Position numbers and translations under genes: made by a program. The notes under the pieces were generated by a model, which made no database searches, had not been told where the DNA came from, and saw only the letters and a program-made list of their open reading frames with translations. This document shows positions 1 to 12,319 of a stretch of DNA of 64,000 bases, in pieces. Numbering within the stretch: the first letter of the stretch is position 1; every line of letters begins with the position of its first letter. Source of the DNA: Symsagittifera roscoffensis (lineage: Eukaryota; Xenacoelomorpha; Acoela; Convolutidae); contig NC_087067.1 in assembly GCF_963678635.1 (NCBI RefSeq), forward strand, positions 39,268,379 through 39,332,378. The letters run 5' to 3'.

Positions 1-823
1 CTGGTCAGGAGCTGTATTTTGATATTTTGCACGGTTATGTTCAGACCATCCACTGAAGAGATACAGACATTTTTTTTTGGAAAACCTCATCCTATTTCAA
101 TTTTCTAATTCTTTGTTACACGGTCCTAATTTTATCAGAAAAAATATTAATCGATTTCACAATTTTCATAAGATCTCCTATAAAAAAGTATAAATTTTTT
201 TGGTTGATTTCGGTTTTGTAATTTTCAAAGCAATTAAAACTTTTTGAAAAATTGAACGCAAATCAAGTTTGATTTTTTGCGTTTTTGGCGGGAAAACAAC
301 TACAAAAAAAAATTTGACGGGAAAAATTATTTTAACATGTTGAAACGTTTTTGACTTAATCGAAATTTTTTATTTTGAAAAGTTTGCTTACTAACGGTAT
401 TTAACTTTTTTTAAACAAAAAAGTTCCACCCAAAATGTTTTTTAAACATTCATAATTGTAAAATTGAAAAAATTTTGTTATGGTTTCTAACATTTTGGTT
501 TAAGTTTCATTCTAATTAAATTTTGGCGGGAAAAGAGTTCAAATTCAAAGTTAAGCGGGAAAAGTGATTCAATTTCAAACAGAGAAAGGAAAAGGAATCG
601 AAGTTAGCTGCAGTAACTTAAATCTTTTGATATTCATTCCCTTCCCCGCTTCGCTTTTAATTAGTTGCAGAGCGAAATGGGTTTCAAGTGTAAGTATTCT
701 CCCAAGGTTTTTACGTTAAAAACGATTAGATCTCGTCATGAACGAAACTTTCACGCTGTTGAAAGAGAATTACCCGTTTTTACTTGCTACTGCTTTTACT
801 GCTTTGTTAATTTTTTTGCAATC
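1..823. other. AT-rich DNA, no gene seen
   Basis: Low-complexity A/T-rich sequence with several GGCGGGAAAA-like stretches and no open frame of useful length. I see no repeat boundary or recognisable domain. It may be the flank or outer part of the polymerase-bearing element that starts just to the right, but no terminal inverted repeat is visible. Confidence 0.6.
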
Positions 824-3800
824 AAAATAACAGCAGCATATTGAATCAGATCATCATAGATTTAACCATTTATGTCGGTATTGTCGGCTTGGTTTTGTGA
901 ATTTGAAAATTTCAAGGATCACCTGCAATCAGAGCATGGGCTATCTGTTTTGGATCGACAACTTACATTATTCAGCATTCCCTCTAGCTCAATCACACGG
1001 GCAAGCGATATTGATAACTTTTCAGCTTCAATTGAAGCTCATGAATCAGCCATGAAAAACACTTTAATGACTTTTACTATTCCAAACCAAAACATTGAAC
1101 ACGATCTTAATGAATTTATGACGTTGAAAAAAAAATTGAAATTCATAGTTTAATATGAGATAGAACTTGCAATGGAACCTGCAAAGTACTGTTTTCGGCT
1201 GAATTTACTTTAATCAAGAATGCTACTGTTGTTTCGGAGCAAAGCATGGAACAGCTTGAAACCGAATGCGTTGAAATTTTCGTTAATTCCATTGCGACGC
1301 CCCTATATGGAAATGGTTTGTTTGATGAAGTATTTTTTCGAAGAGATCAAAAAAATGGGAACTGTGCTCCAGATTTTTTCAGACCATGGTAGCGGCTTGG
1401 TTTTGCAGCGTGTAAATGAGCTTTGAATTAAAATCGGAAAAGTGTTACCAATCAGAGGCTCTTAGTTTATATCTCTCCCTGCAAAAGTAGCAAATTCACA
1501 ACAATTGATTAATATTCGTAGTCACAGCTACCACAATTGCTTTTTATTATGCTACACTGACGCCTATTCTCTTAGATACAAGCCTGATCTAATTGTCGGG
1601 AGGTTAGCTGACCCTGAACTTGAAGAGACAGATCCACACACCCATACGACGCCCGGAACGCATCATTAATCTGATGATTTCGTCATGCCTATGAGCTTAA
1701 ACATGATTCCTCAATTCGATCGACTTAAAAACTTTCAAGTAAACGTGTTTCAATATCAAAAACGAGATCTCATTCCAGTGATTGTCTCAATGTTTGAAAG
1801 TTCAGATAATTTTACTATGGATCTGCTTTTGTTATATGAACCGGGAATGCAACACTTTGTTTTGGTGAAGGACCTGCTCCGATTTGTTCGTGAAGTTTGA
1901 AAGCAAAAACTCCTACGATTTCTTTAGTTGTACCGTAACTGTTTTACAATTACAATGAATTTGATCATAAAACACACGAGCGATTATGTAAAGAATTGTA
2001 CCGTAACTGTATGTAAAGTAGTTGTACCGTAACTGTTTTACAATTACAATGAAATTGATCATAAAACACACAAGCGATTATGTAAAGATCATGAACCAGC
2101 TGTAGTGATAATGCCAAAAATGGTTGCCACAAATATAAATTTAAAAATTTTTAGGCTCTTTGGTATGCACCTATTAATAACTATTTTGACTTCGAATCGT
2201 TCTCGAATCCCGTTAAAACTTATATGGACAGCCCACATTTTTCTTCGCCTTCTAGAAAAATATGAACTCTCCGGGTATTCGATGGTTGCTATTGATCATG
2301 AGTCCTCAGAACCATTTTCCTTTAGTCTTGATAGCTCTGAAAGTTGGTTAGAAAACTTTATTAAAGAGTTACATATGTTAGCCCGAGATGTTTACATCTA
2401 TAAACGGAAAGTGCCACCTTATTTTGGAGATCGTTGCCAACTGTTTAAAGAAAAAATTTTAAACTGTTGGGTCTGTCGAGAAAACTTTAGTGAAAGCGAA
2501 GAAAACTCGTTGTCACTCGTCGGGAAAATTTCAAGGATGGATCCACGACAAGTGTGATTTAGCGCGAAGAAACATAATTTACATTCCAGTCGTTGAACAC
2601 AATTTGCAGAATTATGACATGCATCATATATGACTAGCTCATAACAAATGTGACTCGCGTAGTACAATACAAGTAATTCCATCCACCGACGAGAAATGTA
2701 TATCACTAATTGTCGGAGTAGTTGTTAAAACCATTACACGAAAAATTCAAACCACACAAAACTTTCATGAGTATCTTCGTTTTACAGATTCTTTCAAGTT
2801 TCTAAACTCATCACTACAAAAGTTAGTTGACAACTTGCCTGACAACCATTTTACAATTCTGGAAAATTACATTCAAAAATTAAGCCAAACCTGTAGATCT
2901 CTCATACGCAGAAAAGGGTTCTATCCTTATAATTACATGACTGACCGTAAAAAGTCTAATGAAAAGGAGTTTTTGCCTCTCGAGAAGTGGGTGAGTAGTT
3001 TGGACGGAGATAAAAAAGCTACTAAGGCTGATAACTTGGTTGAAGAAAAGGAAATTTTCAATCGATTTAATTGTCAGAGCCCGCGCAAAAATCATGAACT
3101 TTATTTGTCATGTGACACATTGCTCCTACCCTGTGTCTTTGAGGAATTTCGTTCTATCAGCTACGAAACATATGGCCTTGATTGTGCTGATCATTTCAAC
3201 GCTTCTAATTTAGCTTGTGATGCTTTCAAGGGGGTATGTAAAGCTCATGTTGAATTGTTGACGGATCGAGATGATTTATACATGGTTGAAAAAATGATGC
3301 GAGGTTGAACTGCATGAAGTTTTGAAAAACGACAGTTCACTGCAAACAACAGGCAATTGAATGAAACATTAATTGAGAGCAAAGATACTACATATGGCTT
3401 AATGGTTCTGCTAACAATTTATACGGTGGAGTAATGCAAACTCAGAAACTGCCAGCACGCCATTTCAAGACAACTGGAGTTAGAAATGAAAGAAATAATC
3501 ATAAAAACGAAGATGAGAAATCCACGTCAATAGAAGAAATATTAGCAACTCCTGACGATTCAGACTACGGTTGTGTTGTTGAAATTGATTTACAATTGTT
3601 GCATGAAAGTCACCATGACTATTCACTGGCTCCCACTAAGGAAGTGGTTTAAAAACATTGGTTGAGCAGATACCAAACAAATCTCTCAGAACAAATGAAA
3701 AACAATGAAAACTGTGGACCTGCAATAGTTAAAGTGAAAAAACTGCTACAAACTTTACATGATAAGACTCATTAAAAAATTTATAATAAACTCCTGAAAC

Positions 3801-4545
3801 TATACGTGAAGCTTGGCCTTACCGGTAAAAAACTGTTTCCAATCGTAAAATTCAAACAAGAATTGTGGCTCGAACCGTATATTACTCTAAATACAAACAA
3901 ACGTAACGCGGCAAAAAACAAGTTTGAAGAAGCCCTGTACAAATTATTCATCAATTCAATTTATGGGAAAATGTGTGAGTCAAAAAGAAAGTGAATGAAA
4001 ATCAAGATTTTATGAGATGCTGAAGAAACAATGCGAAATTAATTAAGTTTGAATTTGAAACCTACAAAATTTTTTGGTGAAGACATGGCTGCATTGACAT
4101 TAGCGCCAACGAAAATCAGATGGGATGTACCCTTAATTGTAGGAGCGTGTATATTAGAGCTAGCAAAGTTTGAGTTGTACAAATTTCTCTACGAGTTTAT
4201 GAAGACCGATTTCATCTGTCACCTCTTGTACTCAGTCACTAAAAATCTAATGTACGAAATAAAAACGGAAAAAAACTCGATTTTTTAGGAGAAACTGTAC
4301 GAGAAACGTAAAATTTTGGACAACTTCGACTTCTCCAGTTATTCATCGGACCACTTCCTTTACAATGCAGATAACAAACTTACACTTTTAAAGTTTAAAG
4401 ACGAATTCTCGCGTGATATAATTGCAGAACTCCTTGCCTTGAAGCCAAATCTTTATTCAAAACTTTCGCAAAGCAAGTACAAATCCTTCAATTTTACCGG
4501 CTCAAAATTGTTCAAAGAGTGCTTTTTATTCTCGCTCATTTAAAA
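824..4545 (+). pseudogene. Decayed family B DNA polymerase (Polinton/virus type), copy 1, main part
   Basis: Consecutive fragments in shifting frames follow the order of a protein-primed type B polymerase of the Polinton kind. Near 850-945 there is a C2H2-like finger split by a frameshift (CRYC, then HLQSEH). The N-terminal region spans about 1.0-1.9 kb. An exonuclease motif DFES lies at 2,188-2,199 and NLQNYD at 2,601-2,618. A long intact stretch at 2,835-3,308 covers the region before the palm. Palm motif A reads SANNLYG at 3,407-3,427 where the family has Asp at the first position. Motif B INSIYGK lies near 3,950. Motif C reads YSVTKN near 4,220, so the catalytic Asp-Thr-Asp is gone. Many stops and frameshifts are present, so it cannot make an active enzyme. 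Domain order and motifs are seen directly; the Polinton assignment is from family knowledge. Confidence 0.85.
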
Positions 4546-5830
4546 ATTTCGAAAATTTTTTTGAAAGTATTGGAAAAAAAATTCGAAAAATTAATTTTTT
4601 TAAAAAAACCTCGACAAAAAAAAATTGAAAAAAACGTTGTCTAAAAAAAATTCGTTGACAAAAAATTTTGGTTAACAAACTTTCTTAAATATAATTTTTG
4701 TCAACAAAAAATTTTCAGAAAAAAGTTTTGAAAAAAAAAATTGAAAAAAAAATATTTGAAAAAAAATTTTAAAAAGAAAATTTTAAAAAGAATATTTTTT
4801 GAAAAAAAAACTTCATTTAAAAAAAATTGGTGAATAAAAATTTTTGTAAAAAAACTTTTTAAAATAATTTTTGTCAACAAAAAATTTAAAAAAAAAGTTT
4901 TGGAAAAAAAATTGAAGAAAAAAAAGTTTTTTTGATGACTCAGCTTTTTTGTGTATCTGTGGGTGAAAAAACGTTGTCTAAAAAAATTTTTGTTGACAAA
5001 AAAATTGGTTAAAAAACTTTTTTTTAAATAATTTTTGTCAACAAAAATTTTTAGAAAAAAGTTTTGAAAAAAAAAAATCTTCATTTGAAAAAAAATTGGC
5101 GAATAGAAATTTTGGTAAAAAAAAACTTTTTCAATATAATTTTTGTCAACAAAAAAATTTTTAAAAAATGTTTTGGAAAAAAAAATTCGAAAAATTAATT
5201 TTGTAAAAAAACCTCGACAAAAAAAAATTGAAAAAAACGTTGTCTAAAAAAAATTCGTTGACAAAAAATTTTGGTTAACAAACTTTCTTAAATATAATTT
5301 TTGTCAACAAAAAATTTTCAGAAAAAAGTTTTGAAAAAAAAATTGAAAAAAAAATATTTGAAAAAAAACTTTGAAAAGAAAATTTTAAAAAGAATATTTT
5401 TTGAAAAAAAACTTCATATAAAAAAAAATTGGTGAATAAAAATTTTGGTAAAAAAACTTTTTAAAATAATTTTTGTCAACAAAAAATTTAAAAAAAAAGT
5501 TTTGGAAAAAAAATTGAAAAAAAAAGTTTTTTTGATGACTCAGCTTTTTTGTGTATCTGTGGGTGAAAAAACGTTGTCTAAAAAAATTTTGTTGACAAAA
5601 AAATTGGTTAAAAAACTTTTTTTTAAATAATTTTTGTCAACAAAAATTTTTAGAAAAAAGTTTTGAAAAAAAAAATCTTCATTTGAAAAAAAATTGGCGA
5701 ATAGAAATTTTGGTAAAAAAAAAATTTTTTAATATAATTTTTGTCAACAAAAAAATTTTTAAAAAATGTTTTGGAAAAAAATATTGAAAAAAAAAGTTTT
5801 TTTGATGACTCAGCTCTTTTTGAATGAGGT
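4546..5830. repeat. A/T-rich tandem repeat of about 602 bp period inside the polymerase relic
   Basis: Two units of about 602 bp plus a partial one, almost wholly runs of A and T. Landmarks recur at that spacing: CCTCGACAAAAAAA at about 4,609 and 5,211, and GATGACTCAGC at about 4,935 and 5,537, with a third partial match at about 5,803. Inside each unit a smaller motif, ATTTTTGTCAACAAAAA, recurs several times in both orientations. The open frames here are artefacts of the A/T runs. The block lies between the polymerase thumb region on the left and its C-terminal end on the right, so it appears to have been inserted into, or expanded within, the polymerase gene. Confidence 0.85.
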
Positions 5831-5964
5831 TGGGGATCTTCTGAAAAGGATGCGTACATATTTTTTTTTCACTTTTAAGAGTAAGTTTACAAAACGATTT
5901 AAAATGATAAGTGAGCATAACTTTTTTTCAGCTACACGCAAGCATTCTGTAGTGCTTGATTACC

Positions 5965-6730
5965 GTTCTGATTCTTCAAGGAATCAGTAAGGTAACTCAA
6001 CGGTTGCTAAGTCATTAGAAAATACATCGAAATTCTCACCTCTGGAAACCTTGTACGAGCTAAAAATACTCGCATCATCTCCGAGAGGCATAATCTGAAC
6101 ACTGTTCGAGCAAACAAAATCGCATTGTCAACCTATGATGACAAGCGATACATCCTCAGCAATGTTATCTCCACATTGCCATACGGTCGCTATAGAACCG
6201 TAACTGCTTCTATTTTTCCCGATAGCAATCAGGAAGAAGATGACGACATCGAAAGGAACGTGAGTGAAATTAATAACACCAGTCACCACGAAGATGAAGA
6301 TTTGGACGCTTGGCTTAGATTTTTCGAGGAAGAAGATGAGATAGTTGACTGGGATCCGGAGAGCTCGAACCAAGAAGAAATATTCACGCAAGATACGGAT
6401 TACGGGTCAGAAGTTAGCTTCTTTGTGTTGAATACTCAACCGAGCCGATCGTTGAGAGACCTGTTAAAAAGTATCACCAGCTATGAAGCTCCAGATCCAG
6501 GTAGAATTCGTAACACGGAAAAGGCTGAGAGCAATATTGAAAGCGATGATTCGGTTGATCCAAAAGCAGTCACTTCTTCTTTGTCTTCGGACGATGAATG
6601 GGACCTGGTCCTCGAAGCAGTTGAAGACTCATCACCGCAGTCAAAGAGACGCAAAACAAACAAAAATTCTAAGGTTGTGTGTTGGATTCAAGTTAAAAAT
6701 AAAATATATTGTTGTAAATCAGTGTTCTAA
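5965..6730 (+). pseudogene. Polymerase copy 1 C-terminal end with acidic, NLS-like tail
   Basis: From about 5,965 the polymerase match resumes (QGISKVTQR with an in-frame TAG shortly after, then KYIEILTSG). It continues through NLNTVRANKIAL to DDKRYIL and PYGRY near 6,194. From 6,125 to 6,730 one frame of 201 codons is open. Beyond PYGRY it encodes a strongly acidic Ser/Glu/Asp-rich segment, then SKRRKTNK, which resembles a nuclear localisation signal, and ends in a short hydrophobic Cys-containing tail. I recognise no domain in the tail. The open tail contrasts with the many breaks upstream, so it may be younger or retained. The polymerase C-terminus is well supported; a tail function is not. 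Confidence 0.7.
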
Positions 6731-7015
6731 ATGATACTTACTTTCCACGTTTGTTCACAGTTAAGTAATGACGGGCTACTTCAAATCCGCTCTTTGGTTC
6801 TGCGTTACGCTTTTTTATCTGGAACGGTTTTGAGAGTTTCCATTTTGGAATTGACCCCAAACAGTTTTTGGTGCCTTCAATCGACATTTTGGGTGTATAA
6901 TTCAACTATGGCATTTCATATCTATTTTCATCAAGACCATAGAGTTTGTAGAAACATTGAAAGAACCATCTCGCAAAGACCTTCAACATCAAAACGCGTT
7001 GCACATTTTTAGTTC
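6731..7015 (+). other. Unrecognised open stretch after the polymerase
   Basis: A 93-codon frame is open here, and a neighbouring frame also reads like protein for about 45 residues (LFGSALRFFIW, then FESFHFGIDPKQF). A possible acceptor (TTCACAG) precedes it at about 6,760. It could be another relic of the same mobile element. I recognise no domain and cannot choose the frame. Confidence 0.25.
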
Positions 7016-7129
7016 AACTGGATTAAAACATAGCTTGCCGAGCCATAGGTGGCAAAAAGAAAGAATATATCCCAGAACGATTTTGTTTTAACCAACACAA
7101 TTTTCACATAAGTATCATTAAGTACAAAA

Positions 7130-7305
7130 AAATGCATTGGGATCATAAGGGATCAATAATTTTACATAGGGATCCTTAGCTATAAAAATGATACATAGGG
7201 ATCCTTAGGCATAATTATTTTTTTCTTGGGGATCATTAGGTATAAATATTTACATAGGGATCATTAGGTACAATCTATACCCAATGATCCCTGTAAGGAT
7301 CACCC
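7130..7305. repeat. Short degenerate repeat GGGATCNTTAGGTATAA
   Basis: Five or six imperfect copies of a motif around GGGATCATTAGGTATAA, spaced about 30-50 bp apart, mostly in the same orientation. The last copy is inverted (TATACCCAATGATCCCTG), so the block can fold back on itself. Confidence 0.65.
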
Positions 7306-7342
7306 GCCCCTCCCCCGAGCTCACAGTGTCGTATATCTATAC

Positions 7343-7660
7343 TACTCATGATACAACCATAGAATTACAATCCGAAGGGAAATTATTAAAATCAGACGCA
7401 CGTTGAACATCTCATACGTATTTTTGAAACCTTGCAACCATCAAGTGAGGATGTTGAAATGAGGTACTTCATGACAATTTCAACATCTGTGGGATCAGTT
7501 TACGTTTCAAGATTCTCCCACGTAATATACTCCCATAACTGCCCATAATCGAAACAGCAACAGCCCATGATACAAACATAGAATTACAATCCGAAAGGAA
7601 ATTATTAAAATCAGACGCGCGTTTAATATCTCATACTTATTTTTGAAACCTTGCTACCAT
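7343..7660. repeat. Two direct copies of a ~98-bp sequence
   Basis: The sequence from about 7,347 to 7,441 recurs at about 7,565-7,660 with about 90% identity (both contain ATAGAATTACAATCCGAA and GGAAATTATTAAAATCAGACG). The spacer is about 120 bp. No coding potential is seen. From 7,661 to about 8,395 I see nothing. Confidence 0.8.
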
Positions 7661-8394
7661 AAATGGATATTCAGAAAAATAAGGTTACTATGGATATTCG
7701 TAAATTTAATGCGGTTGAATATGTTATATTAGATTTTTCAAAATAATCGAATTTTTTTCATCAATCATCGCTCCTTTTCAGCTACTTCATTCTCAACATA
7801 TATGGTTATACTTACTCACACCGACCATAGATCTTCAAGACCCTCAGATTTATTAACTTGTGGACGATGGTTACGACAACAATCATGCTTCAACTTGTTT
7901 TTGTAAGCTTAAACTCACCGCATTTCACGAATATTGCAAAATCACAACCACGCGATAAAACGTGAGCCTGGGATCTGAGCTTGCCCAAAAGCCTTCATTA
8001 CGAAGGAAAATTGAATGAATTTTTCCACCTTCACTTTCCGTTTTTAAACTCCTTCAAACTCCCATCAAATTGAAACCGAAAAAAAACAATCATCGAGTCA
8101 ACTTCTTTTGACACTTTCACTAACTCCGATAAGGAAAGTGAAAATTTTTTAAAAGTTTTCTATAATCATGTCATTATTCAAATGTATATAATTTAATTCT
8201 AACTAAGAAACTGACAACAATTCAACAGTTACATCAATCATTTTTTCGTTTACTACGGCTCAACTTGGTTATAGCCGACATTATCGTGATCATAGAATCC
8301 TTGCACAATCATTAATTCATATAATGTCAAAAAGAACCTGTCATTTGTTAAAAAAATTATTTGATAAAATTTAAATTATTCAAATTGTTCCAGA

Positions 8395-10720
8395 CCTCTT
8401 GCACGAGGCAATAAATGAAATATTTAAATGACCGATGGTCTCTTCTCTCATCCGTATTTATTTTGTTCCTTTTGAAAAAGTTTTAAGCTCAACAATATTA
8501 TATATCAGATAAAACAGAACAATTTCTTTTCCAAAACTTCTCTCGCATAACAATAAGATATATCAGGTAAAAAAAAGTTTTTTTTCTTCAAAATTTCAAT
8601 TGTTTGAAATTTTATCTCTTCTATCTAACAAACCAGTCCCATCTCAAAAGAGATCTATGATTCTGTAAAAAAGGAACTTATAAAAAACTAAACAAAAATC
8701 ATCACTCTTCAAAAGTGTTTAAGGCAAATGAAGGTGAATTGTTTGCAAATAGGCTGTTTCTCCTGTGCCCACCTCTTATGATTATTTTTGTGAGGTAACT
8801 GTTAGTCTTAAAATTTTGTTGTCGAACACCAAATACGTTTTTCATGGCCTAACCATTTTACAAAAAAAATCATAACAGTTGAACCATATATTTTCTGAAA
8901 AAATAAAGGGGATGATGGGAGAAAAATTAGGTGGCAAAGAACTAAACTTTTGTTTGAATAATTTTATTCAAGTGCCGGCTTCAGATTTGAATTAAATTTT
9001 GCGGGCATTTTGAATTTTTTCTATTGTGAAAAGGTTTTTCATTTTGAAAATTTTTTTCTGAAAACTCTGAAAAAGCTTTTCTGAAAAAAAGAATTAGCCC
9101 GCTAAAACGAAAGTAATTGAAAAAGTATTCTTCTAAAACTAATCAGTTGTTAAGTAATTCAATTGAACACGTTTTCCCTTTTGCTCAAAATCCAAAAACT
9201 ACTGCTGGATAATGGATAACAAAAATTTTTGTGGATAATGGTCACATTTGCCATTTGACAAAATCTCAATCAACCAAATTGTTATAAACCTCCCACACAG
9301 GGCAACAAAACTGAATAGATAAATGACCAACGTTTCTTCTCCCGTCCGCTTGTTTTTTTTTAACTTGAAAAATTTTTCTGGCATAACAGTAGCATATATC
9401 AGACAAAAAAAAGTTTTCCACTAAATGTTTTAAAGTTTCGAAGGTTTAATTGTTAAGTATGTGGAAATAACTTCATTTCTGGTACCTAAGCTTCAGAATT
9501 TTCCACTAACGAGGCAGTAATGGAAGAAACATCCAGAAACTAACAGCAGCTGTTGTTTATCAGGTCAATTAATGACAAATACCAGAACAGCACACATGAT
9601 TTCTACCCAAAAATTTGTTCTTCTGAGCTAAAAAAAATTGATAACGATCAATTAATCTAAACTTAAATCTGAGCACACAATCAACCTATTTAAGATTTGA
9701 CCTAAATGGTATCATTAGTTTCCCAAACAATACTTTTAGGCACAACTTTTGAAGCTGCTTGTGATGTTTATGGTTAATTTTCGGCACTACAAACAGTTCT
9801 TTGTCACATTTTTATCAAGTGGCCAAACAGCGCTGTAAAAACAATTATTTAGGTTTTTTATTCGGCTATTGTCTAAAAAGAGTTTCATCCGTCTTATTTA
9901 AAATTTTCAACCGGTAATCTTTTTTAGTTGTCGAGAAAACGGAATAAACATTTGAAAAAAAATAGTTCAATTCATCGCTTGAAAATTTTAAAAGTGCGTT
10001 TTTTATGTCCAGTGACTGTAGAACTCGAAGTCACGAGATGGTGCCATTCTATAGAAGTATGTAACACGTGTCAAAACTGAATTGAAAAGGAACTAAAACC
10101 AACAATTATTGTTCGAAATGAAAAAAAAAACAAACTTTACAACCTCACAACTTTTAGTAGAGGATGGGTTCAAAATGTTCCGATTCGCTTCTCGGTTTAA
10201 ATAAGATTAAAAATTTTCGTTATCAACTACTCAATTTTTGTAAGTAACCCTTCTAATATTCCTCGAAAAACCAATTCTTTGAGATTGATCGTCAACTCTA
10301 GTCAGTCTTCAGCTTTTCTAAAGGATCTACAATGACCTAATAAGTTTAATTTAGTATATAACCAGTATTGGATAAGTAGTTGCACGAACCCAGCCAGTCA
10401 AAACAATTAGCGTGGCAACAAATAACAGGCGGTGTACTCTATCCGAAACACTCTGTGAGATAGCAAACAAATCCCATCTCAAAAAGATCTAAAATTCACT
10501 TCTGAAAAAAATTTCGGACAGATGATGATGACTTGTTCGCAAGTTGACTGGTGACTGGTGGCTGTTTTTCCTTTCATCACCTCAGATGATTGTTTTTGCG
10601 GGTTTACGGTTGGTCTTAAGAGGTTGATTATGAAGACCAAATATGCAAAGAGCGAAAATTTTGTTTTGATAATTTTTTTCAAGAGTCGGCTTCAACTTTG
10701 ATTTCGTTTTTTTTTGCGCA
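8395..10720. repeat. Degenerate interspersed repeat family upstream of the receptor gene
   Basis: Related segments occur at about 8,395-8,880, 9,285-9,440 and 10,440-10,720. They share CCCATCTCAAAA(G)AGATCTA and a segment ending GGTTAGTCTTAA / GGTTGGTCTTAA. Another part of the family (10,010-10,200) recurs reverse-complemented at about 37,480-37,700 and again at 41,500-41,720; the 10,530-10,720 part recurs reverse-complemented at about 37,130-37,330. Divergence is high, so boundaries are approximate. It could be an old mobile element or the duplicated 5' flank of the receptor family, since it lies on the 5' side of both FReD loci. Confidence 0.6.
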
Positions 10721-11200
10721 TAATCAAATAATTCTTCAGCAAAAATATTTCTATTTTTTTAAGAAAAAAAAAGTAATCAAATAGCATTGTTTAGAAAAAG
10801 CGAGCAAACAAGTTGTAACGAGTTGAGCAAAAGTAAAGCAGAAAGCTGGCCATAAATTGTTGATTCAATCTACTCTTATACATAGTTGTTTTGCCGTAAA
10901 ATTTGTTCTACAATAAGAAAAACGCCAAAAAATCAGATCATAAAGCCAGCTAAAGATAAAAAATAGTTTTTTAGAAATATGAAAATGTTTGCGTCACATA
11001 TAACTTAATATCTTAGAATCAAATCTCATGTGAATGTATAAGACAGTTGCTAACCAGTTTCACACAGCTCAAAATAAAAACTGCGCTAGTCCAAAGTTCT
11101 TGATATTAGTCGCTGCTCATAAACAAACCACGTGTACAGTTCATACGCTTAGCATTTCTTTTCAACATCACGCGACTTTTCGAAAAAGAAACTTTAGAAA
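10721..11200 (+). other. Presumed 5' flank of the FReD receptor gene
   Basis: No gene is seen here. The stretch just before the ATG at 11,201 is less A/T-biased than its surroundings and could be the 5' untranslated region. No TATA box or initiator can be assigned with confidence. Confidence 0.3.
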
Positions 11201-11451
11201 ATGGCTTCTCTTAATACATCGACTGGTGATTTTGAAGTCCAATTTGGTGATTCTGAATTAAGATCATACGTCAATGAAAACCAGCAGATTTTTAGATGTA
11301 AAAGAGAGGGCAATATCTACGAGGAGACTGCAAATATTTACGACAACCTCAAAAAAAAACAGAGAACAAACAAATACATCAAAAGAATTGGCATGTGGGA
11401 TGTGAGATGATTATGATGGTCGTACTGCTGTTAGGTGTTGTAATTCTGGCA
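11201..11451 (+). CDS. FReD receptor exon 1: cytoplasmic tail and start of membrane span
   Basis: Starts at the ATG at 11,201 (MASLNTSTGDFEV). The encoded tail carries tyrosine motifs in NIYEETANIYDNL, including a YxxL. A run of nine A at 11,352-11,360 breaks the frame: upstream is frame 0, while the membrane span (CEMIMMVVLLLGVVILA) is open in frame +2, as if one base had been lost or misread in the run. The exon ends at a strong donor, GCA|GTGAGT, at 11,451/11,452, phase 0. No signal peptide precedes the span, so a type II membrane orientation with the N-terminus inside is inferred. Joined to exon 2 the span reaches about 26 hydrophobic residues. The exon model comes from splice signals and frame only; it is untested. 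Confidence 0.6.
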
Positions 11452-12193
11452 GTGAGTAGAATCTCAAACCTTGCGAATACTTAAGGAATTGAGCAGAGGT
11501 GATAAAAATTAATTCGTCATATGTGAAATTACGATTAGCATTACCAAATTATGCTACTTCTACTCAGTATGTTAAAATTTGAAGTTCTTAAATCTCATTT
11601 TTTTAAAATGCGTGGGCTTATCTTTTTCCAGAAGTCAGCAATTAGTCACCAAAGATAGTTTCATTATTCTGGACTTCTTTTGATCGTTTTAAGTTCTCTT
11701 TATTGAATTGATCTTAAGGCAAAACTGCATTCATACTGAGAGTGTTACATCACTAGAAGCGGACAAAGCTAGCAAAACCAAAAATTTATTTCAATAACAA
11801 GTTTATTTAAATTTGGTTTTACTTCACCCACAAAAAATGTTGAAAATGATTGCATTTTCAGTATTATTTAAAAAAAAAATAGTTTAAAAGGGTCAGTTTT
11901 TTGATCCAAATTTGCACAGAAAACCCTGATTTTATCCTGAATTTTAAAACCAAAAAACGACTTTATTTATTGAAGTTTTGGATCTGAAACTTGCGAAAAA
12001 TTGATACTTGACGAAGACACTTATATACTAAAACCAAAGCTAAGAAACTATTTTTCTTTAAAAATTTAATGACACATTTTAAAGTAAAAGGCTTTTTTTT
12101 CAAATAATCTTTATACCTCAATTCTTATTTAACTTTAGTTTCTTAAGTTTAGTTTATGTTTAGAAATTTAAAAACGGATGGTTAAAATGTTAG

Positions 12194-12319
12194 GTATCTG
12201 TTGTCATTCTTATGTTTCTGACGATTAAATTATCCAATGAAACAAATGAGATCAAGGCGCAATTAGGAAATTTTTCCAGAAGCATTGAGAGCGTGGATTT
12301 CAGCTTGGAAGAACTTTCG
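12194..12319 (+). CDS. FReD receptor exon 2: end of membrane span and stalk
   Basis: Between an acceptor (TTAG at 12,190-12,193) and a donor (TCG|GTGAGT at 12,319/12,320) lies an open 42-codon exon, phase 0 on both sides. It begins with VSVVILMFLTIKL, which continues the hydrophobic run of exon 1. It then encodes a polar heptad-like stalk (NETNEIKAQLGNFS, then SVDFSLEELS) with a potential N-glycosylation site. Membrane-bound fibrinogen-domain receptors commonly have a coiled-coil stalk here. The acceptor has a weak pyrimidine tract, which is the main doubt. The intron from 11,452 to 12,193 holds no other coding signal that I see. Confidence 0.55.

Noticed and set aside
2419-3095. Minus-strand open frames over polymerase copy 1
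   Set aside because: They are shadows of the plus-strand polymerase relic.
4701-5918. Several Phe/Lys-rich open frames on both strands
   Set aside because: They come from A/T homopolymer runs in the 602-bp repeat.
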